The notes under the pieces are model-generated. The model worked only from the letters and a program-made list of their open reading frames with translations, did no database searches and was not told where the DNA came from. A program made the translations under genes and the position numbers. Below, piece by piece: positions 50,675-53,957 of a DNA stretch of 53,957 nt. The stretch lies in NCBI GenBank assembly GCA_009693785.1, contig SHWP01000019.1, positions 1-53,957 of the forward strand, given 5' to 3'. Source of the stretch: Rhodospirillaceae bacterium. GTDB taxonomy: Bacteria > Pseudomonadota > Alphaproteobacteria > Rhodospirillales > Rhodospirillaceae. Within the stretch, counting starts at the first letter, position 1. Each line of letters opens with the position of its first letter.

Positions 50675-51298
50675 CTAATACGGTGGGGCATTTGGCGCGC
50701 TGGTTTGCGTCGTGGGGGCGCTGGCCTCTTTGAGGTAGGCTGGATTTATGGTGCCCTTCTGCTGGGCGAGGTCGAACAGCGTGGGGTAAAACTGCACGAA
50801 GGTCGTATCCACGGCCCCATGTTTTTCGTGGCACTCGCGGCAGCCGGCCTTGTCGGGAAGCGGCTTGGCGGGGTCTGGGGTGCGGAAATCGAAAAAGCCC
50901 CAACCGCCATCGAAGCGCGCGGTGTCCTTGACATGCACCTCGAAGCCCATGACCGACGCGTTTTGAGTCTGGCCGCGCTTGTTGATGGAGACGTTACTCT
51001 CGGCCCCACGCAGCTCCAGCACAAAGATGGCCTTGTCAGGCCAGGTGCCCGACGCCAGGAAGGCGCGGTAGGCCTCGGGGTTGACGAAAACATTATCAAA
51101 CATCGAATGCTTGGCTGCGGCCGCGTTGGGGCCGTAACTCATATCAAGGCCGGATGTGAGATAAATCCATTCGCGGTAATCGGCGGGGCGGATCAGCAAG
51201 CCATCGGCGGTGTAGCTGGGCTCAACCGCGTGTGCGACGTGGCATAGCGCGATCGCGCTAATCGCCGCCGCTAAGAAAGTTCTGGACTGGCGCACCAT
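50675..51298 (-). CDS. Cytochrome P460 family protein
   Basis: A 207-residue protein with a signal peptide (FLAAAISAIALCHVAHA, residues 8-24) and a single heme-binding CRECH (about residues 158-162). DYREWIYLTSGLDMSYG and FVLELRGAESNVSINKRGQT, then GWGFFDFR, are typical of cytochrome P460-like domains, which carry a Lys-crosslinked heme and act on hydroxylamine or NO. Whether the Lys is present cannot be told here. The periplasmic location fits. It is leftward, 15 bp after the methyltransferase at 51314 on the same strand, so likely co-transcribed. Confidence 0.85.
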   Translation of the reverse strand: MVRQSRTFLAAAISAIALCHVAHAVEPSYTADGLLIRPADYREWIYLTSGLDMSYGPNAAAAKHSMFDNVFVNPEAYRAFLASGTWPDKAIFVLELRGAESNVSINKRGQTQNASVMGFEVHVKDTARFDGGWGFFDFRTPDPAKPLPDKAGCRECHEKHGAVDTTFVQFYPTLFDLAQQKGTINPAYLKEASAPTTQTSAPNAPPY

Positions 51299-51313
51299 CG
51301 GCTGAAGCCCCTA

Positions 51314-52441
51314 TTACTTGGCGGGTTTTCTTGCGCAACTGACAAACCAAGCCACGGTTTTGTCCAACTGCTCGAACTTGCCATGCCAAATGGTGTCCTT
51401 TGGAAAGCCGGCATCTAGGTACATCTTCACTGGGTCGTTGGTGGCGTAGGCCTCCCAATAGGGCTCGTTGTTGTTCTTCAAGTCCCAACTGGCGTCGAAT
51501 TGGCCAAAGGCGTCGCGCTCGGAATAACGCAGCGGCACGTCTTGGTGAATGGCGATGCCGCCGGGCTTGAGCAAGCGGAAGCTCTCCTTGAACATCGCGG
51601 CCTGAGTTTTGCCAGGCATCTCGTGCATGGCGTTGTGCGACACCACCAGGTCGAAACTGGCATCGTGGAAGGTCGTGGCACCGGCATCCATTTGATGGAA
51701 GTGCACCGGCGCACTCAAAGCCTCGGCGCGCGCGTGGGCGTAGCGCAACATGCCTGCACCGACATCGATGCCATGGACCTCGGCGTTGGGGAAGGCCAGC
51801 GCCCAGGGCGTGGAGGAGGAGCCTGCCGAACAGGCGAAGTCGAGAATTTTGGTGGGCGCGAAACCAGGGAAGCGTTCCTTAAGGAAGCGCTGAATCACTT
51901 CGGCTTTGCTTTCCATGGTGCCGATGCCGCCGCCCATGGAATACAAATTCCCGCCGCCTTCGTAGAACGCACCGGCCAGCACATCGTTGGCACCGTAATC
52001 GGCGGCGTAGTTCACCGGTTGCAGATGGATGTTCACTTCTTTGATGCCGCGCGGGGGATCGAACTTCGGGTCGAGCGACAGCGAACCTTTGCGTTTGGCC
52101 GAGGATTGCAGTGCGCCATAAGTTTTCTCCAGACGATCTTTGTGGCGGTAGATGGGGTCGGCCACGGCGCCCCACATCAACTCCTGCGCATCGCGGCTGA
52201 TGGCCGAGAACATCAAGTACGCGGGCTCTTGATACATGACCTCGCCGATTTCATGGCGGTCGGCGGGCTCGCGGCCATGGGCTTTTACGTATTTTGGTTT
52301 GGCCAGCTTTTCGTAAATGGCCTTGTTGCCGGGGCGGATATTGCGACCCACATGGTGCTTCAAGTGCAGCACGAACAATTGCCGCGCCTGTTCGTCGTGG
52401 TTGGGCTGCGAAAGCATGTCGTGAACGGGATTGCGAGCCAA
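51314..52441 (-). CDS. SAM-dependent methyltransferase (paralogue 2)
   Basis: A 375-residue protein. C-terminal class I methyltransferase with ILDFACSAGSSSTPWALAFP (SAM loop, GxG replaced by CSAGSS), VHGIDVGAGMLRYAHARAEA, FDLVVSHNAMHEMPGKTQA and FRLLKPGGIAIHQDVPLR. The N-terminal module ends with LSLDPKFDPPRGIKEVNIHL, QPVNYAADY, the counterpart of the IHxQPGGYVG element in the copies at 21518 and 52571, but more diverged. No leader. Substrate unknown. Upstream (right) is the third copy, 129 bp away. Confidence 0.85.
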   Translation of the reverse strand: MARNPVHDMLSQPNHDEQARQLFVLHLKHHVGRNIRPGNKAIYEKLAKPKYVKAHGREPADRHEIGEVMYQEPAYLMFSAISRDAQELMWGAVADPIYRHKDRLEKTYGALQSSAKRKGSLSLDPKFDPPRGIKEVNIHLQPVNYAADYGANDVLAGAFYEGGGNLYSMGGGIGTMESKAEVIQRFLKERFPGFAPTKILDFACSAGSSSTPWALAFPNAEVHGIDVGAGMLRYAHARAEALSAPVHFHQMDAGATTFHDASFDLVVSHNAMHEMPGKTQAAMFKESFRLLKPGGIAIHQDVPLRYSERDAFGQFDASWDLKNNNEPYWEAYATNDPVKMYLDAGFPKDTIWHGKFEQLDKTVAWFVSCARKPAK

Positions 52442-52570
52442 GGGCGTACTCCGGAACGGCTTGTTGTCATGCAGGCCGAATGTATGGGCGTACCCTAGCG
52501 CAATCTATGACCTGGCTCAAAGAGAGTCGGGCCCAATCTGCAGGTCCGAATAAATGAGGTATGAAATGAC

Positions 52571-53659
52571 CTAACCCGCCTTATCGCACACCCGGGCGCC
52601 CATCATCACGCCGGGTTTGACCCGTTCGCGGATGGTGAAGCCTGCGTCTTCCAAGCGCTTTTCGACATTGCAGGTCACGAAGGCATGGGCATAGGGTTCG
52701 CCGTTATCGGCGGCGTCCATCAGGCCCACCAGCCCCGCGTAGCCGGGCTTGCCCGGCTCGGCCGAGGCAAAATCCCAAACAACAAAAGTTCCACCCGGAC
52801 GCAGCACGCGGTGAACTTCTTTCAAGGTTTTGTCGAGCACCGGGATTGGAATTTCATGGAATAGAATGTGTTCGAACACCAAGTCGAAATGGCTATCGGG
52901 AAAGTCGAGAGTTTCGCTGGGCATTTGCGCGAAATGCACGGCGATATTTTGCTCGGCTGAGCGCCAATGGCCATAGCGGATCATCGGCGTGCTGATGTCG
53001 GTGGCAATCATCTCGGCATCGGGGAAACGGCGCTTCATCTCGCAGGCCATTTGGCCAATGCCGCAGCCGATTTCGAGCATGCGTTCAACTTTGCCATCCA
53101 GTGGCGTGGCGGTTTGCTGTGCCAGCCGCACGTGCAGCGCATCTTCGGCATTCTCGCCGCCATAAAAAACACTGGTGCCGTAGTCATACAGCATGCCCGC
53201 CAACGGATGGCCGACGTAGCCGCCGGGCTGGATGTGAATATGCACCTTGGCATAGTCGGGATAGACAAAATTAGGATCGTAGGTGAGCGTGCCGGGTCCG
53301 CGTTTCTTGGCATCGTCAAGGCGGCGCAAAAATTCGGCCTCGCGCAAGCCATAGGAGTCGATGATGCGCTGCTTATAGATTTCCTGGCACGAGCGCTTCA
53401 CGCGCAAGAAGGTGGATAGGTAAAGGTCATCGCCGATGACCTCACGGGCCTTTGCGACACCGGCATGACTATGTTCGATCTTAGCGCTAGCCGTCGCCAT
53501 CATGGCGTTGCCGCGCTCGGACATTTGTTTCCAATGCGCGTGCAACAGCTGGTTGCGCGTGTCGCTCATGAAGTCGGCATACACTTCATCGGCGCGCTGG
53601 CTCAGCGCGGGCGTGCGCCCGACTTTGCCGCGATCAGGGTACAAATTGCTCAAGGTCAT
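52571..53659 (-). CDS. SAM-dependent methyltransferase (paralogue 3)
   Basis: A 362-residue protein. N-terminal helical module, then LTYDPNFVYPDYAKVHIHIQ, PGGYVGHPLAGMLYDYGTSV, shared with the copy at 21518. The methyltransferase core has MLEIGCGIGQMACEMKRRFP, MIATDISTPMIRYGHWR, FDLVFEHILFHEIPIP and VHRVLRPGGTFVVWDFA. ATG at 53659 with GGGAG about 8 bp upstream; an in-frame ATG eight codons earlier overlaps that site. No leader. The substrate is unknown. The three copies in one 32-kb stretch suggest a dedicated pathway. Confidence 0.87.
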   Translation of the reverse strand: MTLSNLYPDRGKVGRTPALSQRADEVYADFMSDTRNQLLHAHWKQMSERGNAMMATASAKIEHSHAGVAKAREVIGDDLYLSTFLRVKRSCQEIYKQRIIDSYGLREAEFLRRLDDAKKRGPGTLTYDPNFVYPDYAKVHIHIQPGGYVGHPLAGMLYDYGTSVFYGGENAEDALHVRLAQQTATPLDGKVERMLEIGCGIGQMACEMKRRFPDAEMIATDISTPMIRYGHWRSAEQNIAVHFAQMPSETLDFPDSHFDLVFEHILFHEIPIPVLDKTLKEVHRVLRPGGTFVVWDFASAEPGKPGYAGLVGLMDAADNGEPYAHAFVTCNVEKRLEDAGFTIRERVKPGVMMGARVCDKAG

Positions 53660-53783
53660 GGCGATAGCTCCCGTTTCTGTCATCGCATTTTAGCTAAAGT
53701 AGGGCCTCAGTATAGTGCAATCCCGCGCGCCTAACAGTTTGATGTCGCTGCGATTTTATTCCTGAAGAACGAAAAGAATCATG

Positions 53784-53812
53784 ACGTTGCATTGCAGCCT
53801 ACCTTGCAACGT
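53784..53812. promoter_or_regulatory. Inverted repeat near the right edge
   Basis: ACGTTGCA (53784-53791) and TGCAACGT (53805-53812) form a perfect 8-bp inverted repeat with a 13-nt centre containing TTGCAG. The GTTGC/GCAAC half-sites recall the palindromes upstream of the phasin. It lies 125 bp upstream of the leftward methyltransferase, and could equally control a gene beyond the right edge. The rest of 53684-53957 shows no gene. Confidence 0.45.
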
Positions 53813-53957
53813 TTATCCCGACATTCCCCGGATGAACCCCGGCTTCAGGCAACATGGTAGGCGTAGGGGCCGCCTATTACAACTTCGGGGGTACTTTCCT
53901 GGATTTTCCGCCAAGTCCCTTCTGAACGCAGACTTCTCAGCCCGCCGATACCCCTGT

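Overview
The window looks like a chromosomal segment of an alphaproteobacterium, and the order of the flagellar genes is closest to what I know from Rhodospirillales-like lineages. The signs are FlbT/FlaF/FliX flagellar regulators, the runs fliL-fliM-DUF6468-MotE-like and flgB-flgC-fliE-fliQ-fliR-flhB leading into cckA, a cysteine-poor alphaproteobacterial DksA, a phasin, and a recA promoter carrying the alphaproteobacterial LexA site GTTC-N7-GTTC. I see no rRNA, tRNA, CRISPR array, prophage or insertion sequence.

Layout. Positions 1-15.9 kb are a flagellar island: two tandem flagellins, flbT-flaF, a TPR/O-GlcNAc-transferase-like glycosyltransferase, fliX, dksA, a second FlaF-like gene, fliL-fliM-DUF6468-motE-like, two MotB-like genes, then leftward fliO, an unknown gene and flhX, and rightward flgBC-fliEQR-flhB. 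Several of these genes are broken. The glycosyltransferase has an in-frame TAA and lacks its C-terminus. The second MotB-like gene is cut short where it meets a stop-interrupted fliO. fliR has lost one T from a T run, and flhB has lost one G from a G run. fliP and fliN are absent. I read this as flagellar decay or as assembly error, and the two need to be told apart. At 15.85-18.3 kb lies an intact cckA, the cell-cycle hybrid kinase.

18.4-22.7 kb holds an AT-rich Phd/PemK-like toxin-antitoxin pair with a perfect 12-bp inverted repeat as operator, an exported cyclophilin whose C-terminus is frameshifted by an 8-bp tandem duplication, a Tat-exported DUF1838 protein, a small unknown protein, and a methyltransferase with a Tat-like leader. 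22.7-28.7 kb is core: a tiny entericidin-like lipoprotein, SOS-controlled recA, an NTF2-like protein, alaS, and a phasin whose terminator is followed by a tandem array of four 47-bp terminator-like repeats. 28.7-34.6 kb holds a lipoprotein, a MoxR/CoxE-like ATPase-VWA pair and a MacAB-like export system.

34.7-53.7 kb is metabolic and accessory: two convergent DUF1838 genes, cupin and VOC proteins, cytochrome b561, a tyrosine-phosphatase-like protein, a second-type LeuCD hydro-lyase operon (with a cysteine-cluster protein, a GNAT and an EamA transporter), a leftward five-gene operon (CaiB CoA-transferase, exported HemF-like protein, exported amidohydrolase, two exported SDR-like proteins), a divergent HMG-CoA-lyase-like gene, then carbonic anhydrase, cytochrome P460 and two more methyltransferases. 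The methyltransferases form a three-member paralogous set with a shared N-terminal module, and DUF1838 is also present three times. Repeated DUF1838 and methyltransferase genes, together with signal peptides on enzymes that normally work in the cytosol, are the best candidate here for an undescribed system. Its substrate cannot be read from sequence.
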